Below, in pieces: positions 10,630 through 24,091 of a DNA stretch of 64,000 bases. The stretch's first letter is position 1; each line of letters begins with the position of its first letter. The notes below the pieces were generated by a model. The model was not told the DNA's origin and made no database searches. It saw only the letters and a list, made by a program, of their open reading frames with translations. This stretch comes from Botryotinia globosa. Its lineage: Eukaryota > Ascomycota > Leotiomycetes > Helotiales > Sclerotiniaceae. The DNA is taken from the NCBI GenBank assembly GCA_014898425.1, contig RCSZ01000012.1:1302001-1366000 (forward strand), written 5' to 3'. Position numbers and translations under genes: made by a program.

Positions 10630-12089
10630 GTCGAGATTTGGAGCTACGATACGTGTTCCTTTCAATTGGAAGTACTAAGAGCCTTGATACTGCTGGGATA
10701 TGACTGCGTTTGTGCTTGAGGCCCGTGATTGAGAAAAACTGAATCTGAATTTGCTTACTCAACCCTGTATCTACTTGGTAGTAGAACATCTACCGTCTTA
10801 CATGTCTTTCATGTCACATCTGCTTCACGTTCAATACTAATCAGTAATTCTCTCCCGGTGGGGTGATGAAACAGTTTCTGGCCAAATTTGGTCGGATGTT
10901 TGGCAGCCGCAGTTTTGGGTATTCATAGCTTAACTACCTAGGTAGATAGCATCAGTTATTTAAAAGTCAGTTGGTGAATATTCACAGCTTCAGAATCAAA
11001 GGCTGGATCATTGATTGGCTTGCTGCATATTAAAACAGATGACCGTTTTTGTCTAATGACATGACTTGAAGATAAGAATGCAAAATTCAGCTAGAAAGAA
11101 GTAGATGGCTCTCGGCCATATCCCATACAGTATGTACTAGTAGCTGGAGAATCTTTCTACCTAGTCATCAATGGGGACTGTTCTAAAACAACATTTTAGA
11201 GGGTCCGCTAGAACCTGAATAGTCCGAGCATAAAAGAATGTGGACAACTTGGGTTTGAAGAAGTCTTGACAGGGCTGGAAATATCTATCTGGAAGTCAGA
11301 GAACGCTTGAATGATTTATCTGAAATCGGTCCATGTGGTTATCCAATCAGCTAAACTGTTGACACTTCTCGATATACGAATAGGCCTGGTGCTTTGTGCT
11401 AAGACTCTAGTATGGTACCGACGGCACATCTTCTGGCGGACAGGACAACAACCACCTATCTTGTACAGCTTGTGGTCTCATTATATTCATCTGATTCAAT
11501 TACCTCTGTTGGAAAAATTTCTCAAGGCTAAGCATAGCCCAGGAAAACATTAATTCTCATCTTTCTGCCATCGTCTCTGATATTATTGAGTCCCAGACTC
11601 GCAGCATGGTAAAAAGACCGTGCAACTGTTTCGTCTTCTGGAAATCTGTGACATTTGTTTCATTCACCAAGGATTTTAAATTTTCGAGCTGGCCTGTTTC
11701 AATTTATCTCTTCTATATTGCTTTACATTTTTGTAACCCTTTTTTCATATTCAAAACCAAAATCATCGAATGGAAGGATACTATTTTTGGCTGTAAAGCC
11801 AATGGAAAGGCTAATGCTATTCACATTACAACCAAATTCTTGGTACTTTTCCCTTCTTGACAAAGACTCTCGCAAGCTGCTCCTCATCTAGATTAACATC
11901 TCAAAAATGGAAACCAGGGGGGCGGGTATATTTTTTTTGGCTTTTACTGGTCGAACTTAAAATCTAGGCAATGAACACATTGATACCAGACACAGGGACC
12001 CAAGGCTCAACACTCTCAAGGGCTGGTTCTCTTCGTAATTTTTATTGCTATCATTTGTGAATCCATACACACATGAGTTCAAACTGCCA
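10630..12089. other. intergenic region
   Basis: No convincing gene. The overlapping short frames at 11311-11891 are composition-driven (T-rich, F/L/I-rich) and lack conserved motifs. The sequence next to 12090 is presumably the promoter of the membrane protein gene. Confidence 0.55.
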
Positions 12090-14107
12090 ATGTTAATTCG
12101 ACAGATTATAGCATTGGCGACAGCCTTGCTGGTACAGGCACCGGTAGCTTTATCAGATGATGGTGTTGGATATCATCTTATGCAAGATGGAATTCAGGTC
12201 CTGAATCAAGACCAGGTACAGAAATCGCAAGGACAAGCGCAACAAGCACAGTATCAGCAATGCAAGAACCAGAATCAACAAATGCAAGGCCAGCAATCGC
12301 AGTGTCAATCCTCAACTCAGAATTACCAAAGTCAACTAACTGGGGGTCAAAGACGAAGAGGAGTGCAGCCTCAAGCTCAACAATCTCAAGCTTCGCGAAA
12401 TCAAAGACTCCAGCCTCAGTCAACTAATACGGGAGGGTCTGGACAATGCTTTTCACCAAAAGGATCTCGTGACCCAAACGGAATACCTTGCTTTAGTAAT
12501 GATAGTGCAAGCCAATGTTGTGGATCTGACGAGTTTTGCTCTACTAATAAATTGTGCGTTTCAAAGAACGATCCAAATAAATTCTCCCGAGGATCTTGTA
12601 CAGATTCCACTTTCAAAGCAGCTTCTTGCCCGAATATTTGTCAGAGTAGTAGGTTTCCAACACGTAGCATATGACTACAATAAAAGAGATCTGATTGCTA
12701 ACATGTGATGCAGTCGGTGATACTGGGGCAGTATTACCATGTGGTGATCCGTCACTAGGACAATTCTGTTGCGACGAAGGCCGAGGTTTTGAATGTTGTT
12801 CGGCATCAAGGAAAGTCTTCAAACTAGGCAGAGGAACAACTTTTACGGAGAACTCTCCCAATCCAGCCGCCACCGCCAACTCAAATACAGACTTCCAGCC
12901 ACGAAGATCATCTCAGTTCAAAACTACACGCACTGGGACTGAGACTGCGACCCAAATTCAGACTCAGATATCTTCCGCAACCCAGACAGTCGTCACATCC
13001 AATCTCCCTCCCACTTCCGCTATTTCATTTTCATCAGCAGCTTCAGTAACATCTTCGACATCAATCGTTCTTGTTACACAAACAACATCACAAAACCAAC
13101 CGTCTAATTCTCTCCAAGCATCGCGAAGCGAGAGTGCATATCAAAATCAAAACAGTCAACATTTATCATCCTCTGCCATCTGGAATGCCAATACTCGAAC
13201 TTCTGCTTCTTCAAACTCCAATGGAGACCAAGGTCAGAATGGAGGAACAAGTTCAACTTCAAGTGCGAATTCTCAAGCCTCAACTAAGGCCCAAACCCAA
13301 AATCAAACCGATGACCAGGATATTCAATCCACCGTGTCAAACTTTCTGAAATCCCCCAACAATATGACCGCAATTATTGCTGGATTCAGTGCCTTGGCTG
13401 CCATCGTGATGCTGGGAATAGTGATAATTTGTTTCAGAACACGAAGACGGGGTAATAAGTCAGGTATTCAGTTGCAAGATGGGAAAAGACGAGGATCTGC
13501 ATCTGAGAGGGGTGCTAGCGAGAAAATGGGGAAAAGAGACGAAGATGGAAATGGAGATACAAGTATAGGGGTATTCATAACAGTTTCTGAGAAGTTTAAA
13601 GTGTTCAAGGAGAAAGCACATACTGCGCATCTGAAGGAAGATGACAGAGTCTCGAGGGAATTTGATGGAGCGCTTGGAGGCGGAATGTACCTGGAAGGCG
13701 GTATGATGGGAAGAGATTCTGCTGATAGTAAATATGCGAATATGAGGGATATGAGTACGAACCCAAATAACCCCCCATCCATCTCTTCGAGCTTCATCAA
13801 TCCTAGGACACCTCCTCAGCCACCTTCACTGCCGCAATTCCTTCCAACCCAATCTCCAGATTCGGAATACAGAACCTCGAGAGGATCCTTCACTTCGGCA
13901 ACTACGGGATCTCATTATAGTCGCGCGACAAATGGAGACCCGTTACGAATACCGTTGCAAATAGATATGGCCGTGCCATATCGCCCAGTTGGAAGTGGGA
14001 ATAGTGGAGCGTATGGACTACTATCGCGAGAGGAAGAACAAGGTTCTGGACTCGGGCGGGAGCGGTCGAATGAACAGAGGCAAGAAGAACCTAGAGGTTT
14101 CTTTTAG
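12090..14107 (+). CDS. single-pass membrane protein with Gln-rich and Cys-rich ectodomain (wall-sensor-like)
   Basis: Two exons (12090-12648, 12714-14107), 650 residues. The first real ATG is 12090. Order: signal peptide (1-22); Gln-rich segment (about 35-112); Cys-rich domain (120-215) with the pattern CFSPKG..D..GIPC, SQCCGSDEFCSTNKLC, GSCTD, CPNIC and, after the intron, LPCGD and FCCDE..GFECC; Ser/Thr/Gln-rich stalk (about 230-400) likely to be O-glycosylated; one membrane helix (about 405-428, AIIAGFSALAAIVMLGIVII); basic stop-transfer RTRRR; cytosolic tail of about 220 residues. The Cys pattern belongs to a common family of ascomycete surface proteins of unknown function, and the layout resembles Wsc/Mid2-type wall stress sensors. 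The Gln-rich insertion ahead of the Cys domain is unusual. The sensor role is an inference. Confidence 0.82.
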
Positions 14108-17100
14108 GCTTTCATTAGAAGGGAGAATTGAGAGATATATCCCGCTGTTTTTCGAATGAACCCCAGGAACGAGTAAATAATCATAATTTCAAAAGTAAAC
14201 TCAAAATTTAAAGTCGAAACTTGGACTTCGAATTGTCGTATCGTCGTGATCTATTTTTTTGTTTTTCCAGCTTTAGAATCGAAACGAACCAAAATTTGCT
14301 AGGTCAAAATGGTATGGTGTGTAACCCGAATTTGCTGCCACTTCTTCTTGAACAAATCCCCATCGTAATGATACAGAGCTTTAGGTATAGGAAAACGCTT
14401 ACTGTGTTGATATACGCATTATCTTTAATTTCGTATATAGTAAAGAGAGTCTAACGTGTTTAATATGAAGGATTTGTAAAGTGAGGAATATAGGCGACAT
14501 GAATCTTCCTTATAGTTCTGTGAAGTACATATATACGCTCGCACATTAATTGTCGCTTAGGTAGGAAGATTGCAGTATAATATGATGCTCGACATAAATT
14601 GAGTACTGGACGTTGGGGAGTGGATGCCTTGCGAAGAGGTGAACTTGGTAAGCGATGTTGGTTTGTTGGTTTGAAGACCAGTCATACTGGTAGTCCGATT
14701 GATTTCTAGAAACAACCTATGTTAGAGTCATGTCAGCTAATCAACTCTGAGCTAATATCTTTCTAGTCAACGGATAGATTAAGTTTGATTATTGAGACAA
14801 ACCTTGAGATGAGCACTGTGCCTGATGTGAAAAGGATGCAAAGATTTCCATAACCGTTGTATTTTTGTACTCTTCATTATGGCCCATCCTGAGCTTTGAC
14901 TGTGCGAAGACTCTAATGGGTGTAATCAAAGGCCTGAGTGGTGTAAGTGAGAAAGTTTCCGCGGAGGCTGTGGCTGCGAAGTCTTTTCGACCATGGTGGT
15001 CCATTCGTTTGTGAGCTTTGAAGTCAATGATTGAGGTGAGTCTGAAAGGTGCAAGAACATATCATAGCTTTACTAATTTCCCTGTGGCACTATACCCTTC
15101 TTACTCTGGACATTGAAGTGATTTGAAATTGCCAGTTCGAACATGGAACATTTGTATATAAGGGAGGCATTGGACGAGTTTTCTTGCATAGCAATATAAT
15201 TGAGATGCATTAAAAAGCACGTCTTTATATATCTTGAATAATTAGGAACTGGTCCACGGTTATTACAGTCTGGATTATTGTAGAGAATATCTTGATATGG
15301 TCGTATCGCAAATGAATGAACATCCCTCTAAGACATAAAATGGTGGATAAAGCAACGCTATTTATAGGAAATACTGAATCGTAATTATCCATGAAATTTG
15401 ATTATAAACAACCTAGCGAAGGATTGGAGGTTTGAGAGCCACATAGATCCGAAGTCGGATAGTCCTCAGGTATCTCCCCCCTCCTGCTCCCCAAAGTGCC
15501 TTGGCTCATTTCGGAGCATCGCTCAAAGCACGAATGTTTAGTGCTGTGGCTCAGGTCGCAAAGTAATCAATATCACAGAGTGCATCACCGCGTTTTCTTC
15601 AATCCTATGTATGAGCGATGGTGAAGTTTGACTGCAAGTTAAAATGGATAGGACGGGACAAGCTTGAAGGAGATTATGCCATCAGAACCAAATTCAAAAT
15701 TCGTCCGAAAGGAATCGAGGAGAAGTTCGCCGATCGCTCCTCATTCGGTCCCTCACTATCTGGGGTCTGTTGACCTATCAATTTAGGCAACAAAAGTAGT
15801 GGCTGCAGTGTACCAATTCACATATGTAAAGGCCTTTGAAGGCACTCGGTCTGGAGTTTCACGGCCAGATTGGCTTAACACCGTAGTAACTCGTTATTTG
15901 TGAAACTCGGAAGCACGGAACCGAAACCTGCCATTCAAAGCCGAACCAAAAGAAGTTGAGATTGGTGAGTAATTGAGGACAGTCTCATACAAAGCTATGT
16001 TCAGCCCGAAATTTTCGGCTAACAGTGAGTCGGAAAGCATGGTATAACCATGGGAGGTTTAGACAATCAGGGATACGGCACACTTCTCCGGTTGGTTGGA
16101 TCCCGTTGGATAAGGATACCTAATCGGTTAGCCAGGCCGAGTATGAAACGCGTATCAGTGAGGTAGGAATCAAGGCCTCGATCCCCCTATTTTTCATATT
16201 TTTTGAGATAAAAATTCTAGAGATATATAAACGTATGGCCCCTCTTCTTCCATCGTAAATACAATGTCCATTCGAGAAGAAATGCAATAAAGAAAAAGCC
16301 CGCTTAAGAACCGAATGACGGCTTTTTTGTATCCTTGAAAACTTTGGCTTGAGAACCAGCTTTGGCTTGGGCGCGACATCCTTTTTTTTTCGAGTTTCTG
16401 GCTTGCACAGCGCGAGAATAGATGAGGGATGACAAGTAGTTTCCCAAAAGCTAGCACAATCGCCGAGGGCTCGGTTGAGATCAATTTAATCCACACTATA
16501 CGGGTGCGAAGAGCGCAAGATGGCAATTTCTGGGCTCATGAGAATTCCATGATTGACCCAGCCTCGTATTGTGTGCGGGAAAGGAAAAAATAACTATATT
16601 CCGATTGCTAGCAAATCGACGCAACATGGCACCTATAGAAAATGAAAGGTAGATGTAACTAGAACCAACCTGGTTAGAGGCTGGAAAGGGTCGTACTAAG
16701 GTAGGGCTGCAGTATTCCTACGGGTCTAAGCACAAGGTCAAGGTCAAGGATTGGTTGATGAGATCTATGCTGCAAGATCTTGGGAGTCGAGTACAAATAC
16801 TAATAATTAGGTCAATGCGGAGGCCGTATGTGTGAAGCGAGCCAGCGAAAGTGCCCGGAGGGGCTGAGCACGTGAAAATGGACTGTCGAGAGCAAATTCA
16901 TGGCATCGTTGCAACAGAACGAAGTTTCCACTCGGAGTTGCGGAGTTGCAAGGACATATCAACGATGTTGTGTCTCATCCGAGGTCTTCATATTTCAGAA
17001 CCAAACACATCGACAACAGACAGGACTATCACCTGACCCTAATCCGGAGCTCCGATTCGCTATCATGTTCCTCAAAATCTCTGTCATATATCACAAACAG

Positions 17101-20100
17101 CAATCAAAATCTGCTGCTGTTTAATCTGCGTTATCCAACAATTGATGATACCCAAATTAGTATATATACAACCCGAAGGAACTACAGGAATGATTCCACC
17201 AACAATCAGTATCTTGCATCTCGGCACTCACTTCTCGTGACTTTTTTGACATAATTACACGTGACCGATCACTGGGCATGAAAGATTGAGATCATCTCAG
17301 TGAATCGGAACCGGCACCAACACCAGTACACCAATATCGGTATCCCGATATCTGTGGTTTTTCGCACCCGCTTGAGTGGACAGCTGTTTAGGTAGTTGAC
17401 TACATACTGGTTGTGTTCACCCAAAAGGCACGTCCAAAAAATCCGCAATACTCAACGAATCAACACCTCGTCAATCAACCAGACTGGAAATGTCCGACCG
17501 GAGAGCGAAATCTCTTTATTGACGGTACGGGATGCGCAACTCTATCATTTCTCTCGCGCGTCAGCTAATCTTCCGCACGCATAGGAGTCTAAATGTCCGA
17601 ACACCGGACTGTCTCGCACATTTATGCGTTCTTACCTGGTCGTTCCTTGTCAAGTTGAAAAGTCAAATATCGTCTTGACCGGTACCCCCAATAACCTAAT
17701 CGAGCTCATGTGACATGTCTCATCTCTGAAGTGGAGTCTCTTTCAACATTTGACCCTGGTGAGCAGATGCATTGGTTATGATCCGCTCGAGATTGAAGCG
17801 AGTCGAGTCCGAACTTTCGACTCCGCAAGGAAGTTTATGGTATATCCGGATATCGCAGAAACGTATACATCAAAAAGCAGAAAGTGCATGACGCTCCACA
17901 TAGATAAGAATTCTTCGTTATCCTGAGTGTCACGTGGATATCGTTTGGCTTTCATATTGTGCAGAATTGTTCGCTTCTGTTTCAGAAAACCCCTTCCTCT
18001 CTGTAGGAAGGAAGCTTTGAATTGTACTCTGATGCAACTTCACATGTCTGCATCACATATTGTACAGCAGGTCCTTCCATCGCAGAGATTAGCCTTAGGA
18101 AGGTAGAGCATTCAAGGTATTGACGCCCCCTAGGCAACTTTGTCCTGTCGTCGACGTCGCATCGTTCGTTTTTCAGGGTTCTTGTTAGCACTTTGGGATG
18201 GCGGCTTGCCGATGCTCTGTATCCACAGCTTATGAATAAGGTGTTGGATATTCATCCCCGAGGGCTAGGATTTCAGTGACCGAAAGTTGCTTGCCATGCC
18301 AATATATATAGTGTTGTACTCCTACATAAAAACCTTGACACTTGTCTTCAGACCATGCAAGCTAGGGATGGGAATAACCCCAGAGATACCCCGAAGGTTC
18401 TGTCCTTGCATTTACCTCTCGAGAATTACGCTGATGACATTCTACCTCTCCGAATGCTGCCCTCGATCTATAGCCCAAACTGCTATCAGCCCAAGGGTCT
18501 TGGCATTCTATTGACTCTATCATTCGTTCAGATCTTGCGCTACAGTTACTATTCGTTGACCAGAATAAGGTTACAGAATGAAATTTTTTCTTCTTTTTTT
18601 CCCATGGCCTATATCCAGAAGTACGAAGTAGAGGTATTTCCAGATAAACGACTTATCTATTTGACAGGATAGGTGGGGACCGCCATGTTCCAAGACTCCG
18701 AATCTATAATTTATTACATTGTTCGTCTGGGCGATAATCCATTCACACAAGGGTTTACAATCTCATCAGAATTGAGGCTTGGAAAACAATTGTCGAAATT
18801 TGTTATCGTGGGTGGTTACCAGTATCACACGCCCATACGGATGAGGTCGAACGCATATGAGAGACTACCCCAAATAATCCAATCAAATTGTTGAATTTCA
18901 TCAAGTCCAGTCACAGCAATAAAGATTACCACATCACATGGTAGCATGCCTCAGGGAGTGTTTAAGGCTCTCACGTCAGCGGACTCGGTACCATTCCCTC
19001 GTACATTCAGCCTCGGCGATACAACTTATTTAGTTAGGGTACATTCCAAGCATTGCTTACTTCAACAATATGTCATGTATCGGATATGAGCATCTGCTTA
19101 CAGCGAGTGTGTAACCATTCAACCAAGGTTGATTGGATAAAATTTGCGCCATACCATCGATTTTTCTTATGATTTCTGCCGACTACACGTGGTAGGTACC
19201 TCACCCTCGTATCCCTCAACAGAGCAATGCTGCGGCTGTGAACTGTGAGAGGTCTGTGCGACGACATGCAGTCAGAAGTGACATCTCTAGTCTAGGGGTC
19301 TCGCATTTCGTACACTTTATCTTTGTTCAACCGTTCAAGATCATCTAAGACTCGAACACCAAGAGAAGTTACCTAGTGGTCCAACTCTTTCATGCAAGCC
19401 ATTTTCTGATACATGATATTATCAGTTACAAAATAAAGTTTAGAGCGTTGCAATCGACACGTCCGATATGCCAGACGCTAACAGACTGGGGTTGGGGAAG
19501 CCAAGGCCATATAGCCGAATCGAAGGGTCATCGCCCCACACAGATATTTACGAAGTAGATTGATTGCTTGGGAGACAAGGGAGGGGATTATTGAACGTGG
19601 TCTGCAGGCTACAGCTATGAACCTTCAACCTATTGCAGTGAAATCTCTACAGGAGCACCACTTGCAGCACACATAGAGCTATCATCAGCCATATTCACAG
19701 ACATTGGAAAAAACTCTGTCTACGGCTACTGCATGAGTGACACATAGGTAAAGGTATAGCTGAATCACCGCTCTGTTGTACAGTTACAATAGCTTCCTCT
19801 AAGACGTCAGCCTGGCATAGAAAGACCCCTGTATATCCAGGCCCTTGTAGAAATGTAACATCTACTGAAATTTATGCAAGATTCCATTAAGCAATGGCCT
19901 TATAGGTCTGCACTGTACGGTATGGGTGATATTCGGCTCTTATTCACTTTCAGGGTACCATTAGCAAGGTTTATCTCATGATGATCATTGCAATAAATGT
20001 CATAACAACAGATCGTCGGGAAAGTTTCTAAATGCCTCAAATTTCTGTATCCTTGCCCATGTGCCATCCTATCCACAGTGGAGGACTAAGGTCATTCGTC

Positions 20101-20274
20101 TATTCATGACAGATTCTTGATATAACCCAACCCACCAAATGCGCCTGTAGGGCCTGCAAAAATCCCGAAACCCATGCAATTTCCAAAAGTAAAAGTTTAC
20201 AAAAGAATATGTACAGTATGCATTTCTGAAAGTTCTCGTTAGATTGAAAGTCGTGGTAGAAGTAATCCGGGGTA
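14108..20274. other. 6-kb gene desert
   Basis: I see no gene. The longest frames (about 75-110 codons, e.g. 16194-16526 minus) have no conserved motifs and no joinable splice structure. GC is not unusually low, so there is no strong visible sign of RIP-type AT-rich decay. Small dyads exist (ATATCGG/CCGATAT at 17334-17351; TGAGATcATCTCA near 17286-17299). It may hold long regulatory DNA or a non-coding transcript; neither can be shown from sequence. Confidence 0.5.
17334..17351. repeat. 7-bp inverted repeat
   Basis: ATATCGG (17334-17340), spacer TATC, CCGATAT (17345-17351): perfect arms. It may be a binding dyad or chance. Confidence 0.3.
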
Positions 20275-21732
20275 TTAAGCAACGTTACTGAAGACCTCCA
20301 TCTTCACATTACTCCTGGACTCCACAAGCATGTTTACAATGGAAAACAAGGTATCCGGCTTCACATCTTCGAGTATCAACTTGTAATTATGTCCAGCCGG
20401 AATATCGGATACCGAACTCATGGTCGGTGGCGTAGAAGCTGTCGAGTGTCGGTGATCTGGTGCCGAAAATGCCTCGGCCAATGCTAAATCAAAATTCATA
20501 TCTTCACAATAAAGCTGATCAATATCTGCTTCCGCTTCACTGGTAAGACCGCCAACTGTTGGTATCCCCATGTTGTATCCCGAAGGTACCGAATTTTGGC
20601 CCAGTGAAATTCCGGGTGACGAAGGTTCTGTAGACGAATATGACATGTCATTGAATTGTAGAGGTGGTAGCCCATCAAAATTAAAAAGTGAATGTGCATC
20701 GTTGTTGAAGTTGTTTTGGGACATTTGCTGAGAGGTGAGCTGAAGAGGAATTCCTGGGAGTGGCAATTGCCCCATTAAAGAGTTCTCCGTTTCGTACTCC
20801 ATTGCATTGTCAGGTGATGAATCTGGGTGCAAAATTTGGTCGAGTCTTTCAGACTTGGGAAAGTCGAAACCGTTGCGTTCTCGTACTGGAGTACACTGAG
20901 TTGTAGATACTTTCCGTCGTTTCAATCGGCCCTTTCGTTCCATAATAACGTATCTAAATCCAGCAAAGAATAAGCAATCGTTGCGTTGAAATCTCAAAAA
21001 TTTAAAGGGCTCCTCTAACCTGTTCTTTATGTCTGTTGGTGAGCGGTTTGGGAACTCTTTCTCACTTATGCTCTTCCAACTCCTTCCATGTACGTGGACA
21101 GCCTCTAAGAGTCGGGCTTCCTCGTCACTATCCCAATCTTCATGACTGATATTTGGATCGAGAAAATGATACCATCTCTTAGCGCATTCTTTTCACATGT
21201 CGGGTTAGCAAATGAATGATTCCAAATCCAAAAGAGCTCGGAAAAGCACTCACGGTCTGCATGCCTTGTCTGTACTATTTCGGCAACCATAGTCCAGCTG
21301 TGAGAAATTTTTAGCTTCAATGGAGTTGCTTTTGTGCTTCGGGTGTACATACTAAGTGCCATGTTGCTCTACTCCTCTCCTCAGTCGATCGTCTTCTTCA
21401 TGATCCCATAGTCCTTTGTTGACCTCCTTTCCTACTTTGCTCCATCTCTTCCGGCAATCCTTATTTGTCCTACCCCGGACTTTCGACGCGATCAAATTCC
21501 AGTCGTTCACAATTCCCCTTTCCTTGACTATTTGTTAAGACAATTAGAATCAGTCAATCGTTTATTTGGATTGCCAAGAGCATTGTAAATGTAAGGAGAA
21601 TGACTTGAAAGAAAATCGGTGGCAATTACATTGCAGTGTAGCTTCTCTGCGCAAGATCTGGTCCTCGTCGTCCGTCCAGTACTTACGAACCCGTGATGGA
21701 GATGGTGCTATGATATCCATTGATGCCAACAT
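20275..21732 (-). CDS. three-repeat Myb (SANT) transcription factor
   Basis: Five exons (21732-21630, 21527-21353, 21297-21254, 21188-21020, 20953-20275), 389 residues; introns of 102, 55, 65 and 66 nt. Three Myb repeats are visible with their spaced Trp residues: R1 about 18-66 (KYWTDDED, WNLIASKV, CRKRWSKV), R2 about 72-119 (GLWDHEEDDRL, WTMVAEIV, QCAKRWYHFL), R3 about 123-168 (DWDSDEEARL, WKSISEKEF, DIKNRYVIM). A basic patch (RKGRLKRRK, about 170-178) follows and is a likely nuclear signal. The remaining 200 residues are Ser/Pro/Asn-rich with acidic stretches, as in activation regions. It resembles Myb regulators of fungal development or secondary metabolism; the target genes are unknown. 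Start could also be Met5 (21720). The gene stands alone in a large gene-poor region. Confidence 0.87.
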
Positions 21733-22730
21733 GAGAATAACAAGATCCGCAATTAAATTTGGTGTGTGGCACAAATGCAAGTTACATATAACTTTTGAGT
21801 GCGGTTAAAGATATAACGATCAGATGAAGGAAGGGTTCTATCAACTATCGGGCCCGGGGTCAGAAGCGTCTTACAATGAGATGCGCGCCGCTATCATGCA
21901 TGGTAAGCCGTCCCGGGGGGGCTGGACGAACCTGCAGTGACACACTCGCTTTTTGAGGATTTGATCATCGGAATTTGACTTTATCGTATCTAACATGGCA
22001 TTGTAACTTTGTGGCTTTAACGGTTGTCTTGCGTGCAGCGGGCTGTGCCGAGAGCTTGTGTTATTGATGTCACCGATATCCGTGTTACTGAGATATTTTG
22101 AGCGGAAATCGACTTGGTATAGTTATGATTGGGAGAATTACGAACAAAGTTTGTTGAGTAACTTGCTATTGCTTGGCGGTACCAATGTATCAGAAGCCTG
22201 CAGAACTACTAATACAGTAAGCTCCACGTGCTATAGACAAGATATGAAGACAGATTCTTGGTACCGGTATAAAGAAACACTTCGGTTTACAGATCCCAAT
22301 TATTAGGTACTGTGTATACGATTACGTGAAGCTTAGTCGCAAACTACTCTACTATCCTGGCAACTGTGCAATGACCATCCTTGGAACTACCAGGAAATGA
22401 AACTGTTACAGGACAAGTCCCACTAGAGATTCTATTACGCGCACAATCACCAAGTTCCCCAACTACTCGTGGTTAGGATATGGGGTTATTCGTAGCCTTG
22501 TTTCCATCATGTCATGTCAATTTGAAAGGATCATGAAGGATTTGTGCGGCCAAACGTGCATGCACAGGTCGATATGTTCAAATTCTGCACGGTTCACACA
22601 TTATTTAGGGAGATGATTCGTTGTGGGCAATCGCTAGGTACGAATCATGGCCACGTCGATAATCAGATAAGTACCAAGGTATTCAACGGTAGTATCTTAT
22701 CCTTGCTCGCTTAATCCGTTTTATCGCTCC

Positions 22731-22749
22731 CCCCACATTTTACGTGGGG
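22731..22749. repeat. 6-bp inverted repeat followed by a T-run
   Basis: CCCCAC, 7-nt spacer, GTGGGG, then TTTTT. It could be paired CreA/zinc-finger sites (each arm fits SYGGRG) rather than an RNA hairpin. Confidence 0.35.
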
Positions 22750-24065
22750 TTTTTGCAGCTAGCCACTCGCGTTCATTTACTAACTGCCTGATAGAAGATC
22801 CTTGCCCGGACCCGAGTACAGCTTTGTTCCTATTGAAGGAAAGTTTTCACAACTTAAAATCACAACTATGTACCTTCTAAGTATATCAACATGTTGACAT
22901 GGAGTTATACCCGGTACTTTTTGGGGGGAATTCGTTTAGCGGGGCATCTCATAAAGCATACCCGTCAAATTAGCCGCTATTAGCCTTTCGATCAGAATAT
23001 TCTAATCCATGGGGGTACGATCCTCCCGAGGTAGTACTTTTCCCTGAGCGTCAAATATCTACCTTCAAATATCCTCCACATCCTTCGCCTATTTCGTTTT
23101 GCAATTGCGTGGCATGAACCCTACATCCAATGACTCCTCTCGCGTGGGCATCTTGGCTGTCACATCGGTCTTGGTGAACCCTAAAATGGATGGAATTCCC
23201 GGAGGCCAAGCTTTAAGCTTTAAGACTTCTGGATTTGGAACACCCATGAAGATGGTCCATATAATACATCAAGCTTGCATCAAAAAACTCCATTGGCAAC
23301 GAACATGCAGCTCTGCCGTCGCGTAGCTTTACATTTCGAGTATAATTGAGTTTAATGGCTCAGGTGACCCTCTCAGCCCGCAAAATGTTCTTGATGGAAA
23401 TCGAGGGAAAAGGGATCTCGACTGAAATCGGGCCGCTACTTGATCCTCGCGATGCCGAGATTTTGACCTCCACTGACCACGACACGGTCCCTTCGCAAGC
23501 TCTGTCTCCGAAATTACAATCCGCTTGCTGACGTGATAGAACTAAGCAATCTATCGAATTGTTAGCGTAATAATAGGTGGATCGCGGGCGTTGCGGGCGT
23601 TGCGGACTTCCGCAAGTCGTCGGCCTTGCGCTTTTTCGATCCGTATCAAACCGGTTCTCACTCAAGCTTCAAAGATAACTGGTCAAATTTGGTGCTGATA
23701 GGTTTCGATGAATAGGATGCGCAATCCTATCCAGCCTCCTTCGCATCCAAGTTCCTCATACCTTGCAGAAGGGAATACTACTGAGATCATTCGGTCACAA
23801 TCCTCTCGATAAGAAAATGGGGGAACCAAAGTGTTTGATACTTGATATTGACCCGGTTATTTGTGAGCTTCTCTTCTAGGAATCTGTGGTACCCACCTAT
23901 TTTCATAGACCTATCTCTGAGATCACGACCCTGATTTTCTCTTCGGGTGGATTTGCTGCAACGCTTGAGATTTATCTACTAGGATTTCCCCAGATTTTCG
24001 ATTTCTAAAGATACAACATGTTGGTTTTCTTCCTGGATTGTCAGGATCATCCTTGCTATCATATA

Positions 24066-24091
24066 CCATAAGCTTTGGACAAAGCTTATGG
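24066..24091. repeat. perfect 11-bp inverted repeat
   Basis: CCATAAGCTTT (24066-24076), GGAC spacer, AAAGCTTATGG (24081-24091). All 11 pairs are perfect. It sits in the desert with no gene nearby. Confidence 0.6.

Noticed and set aside
21061..21090. Apparent frameshift in the third Myb repeat
   Set aside because: It disappeared on re-reading the reverse strand: HGRSWKSISEKEFPNRS is continuous and in frame.
22720..22760. Hairpin plus T-run as a bacterial-style terminator
   Set aside because: The sequence is eukaryotic nuclear DNA with spliceosomal introns; paired zinc-finger sites are a simpler reading.
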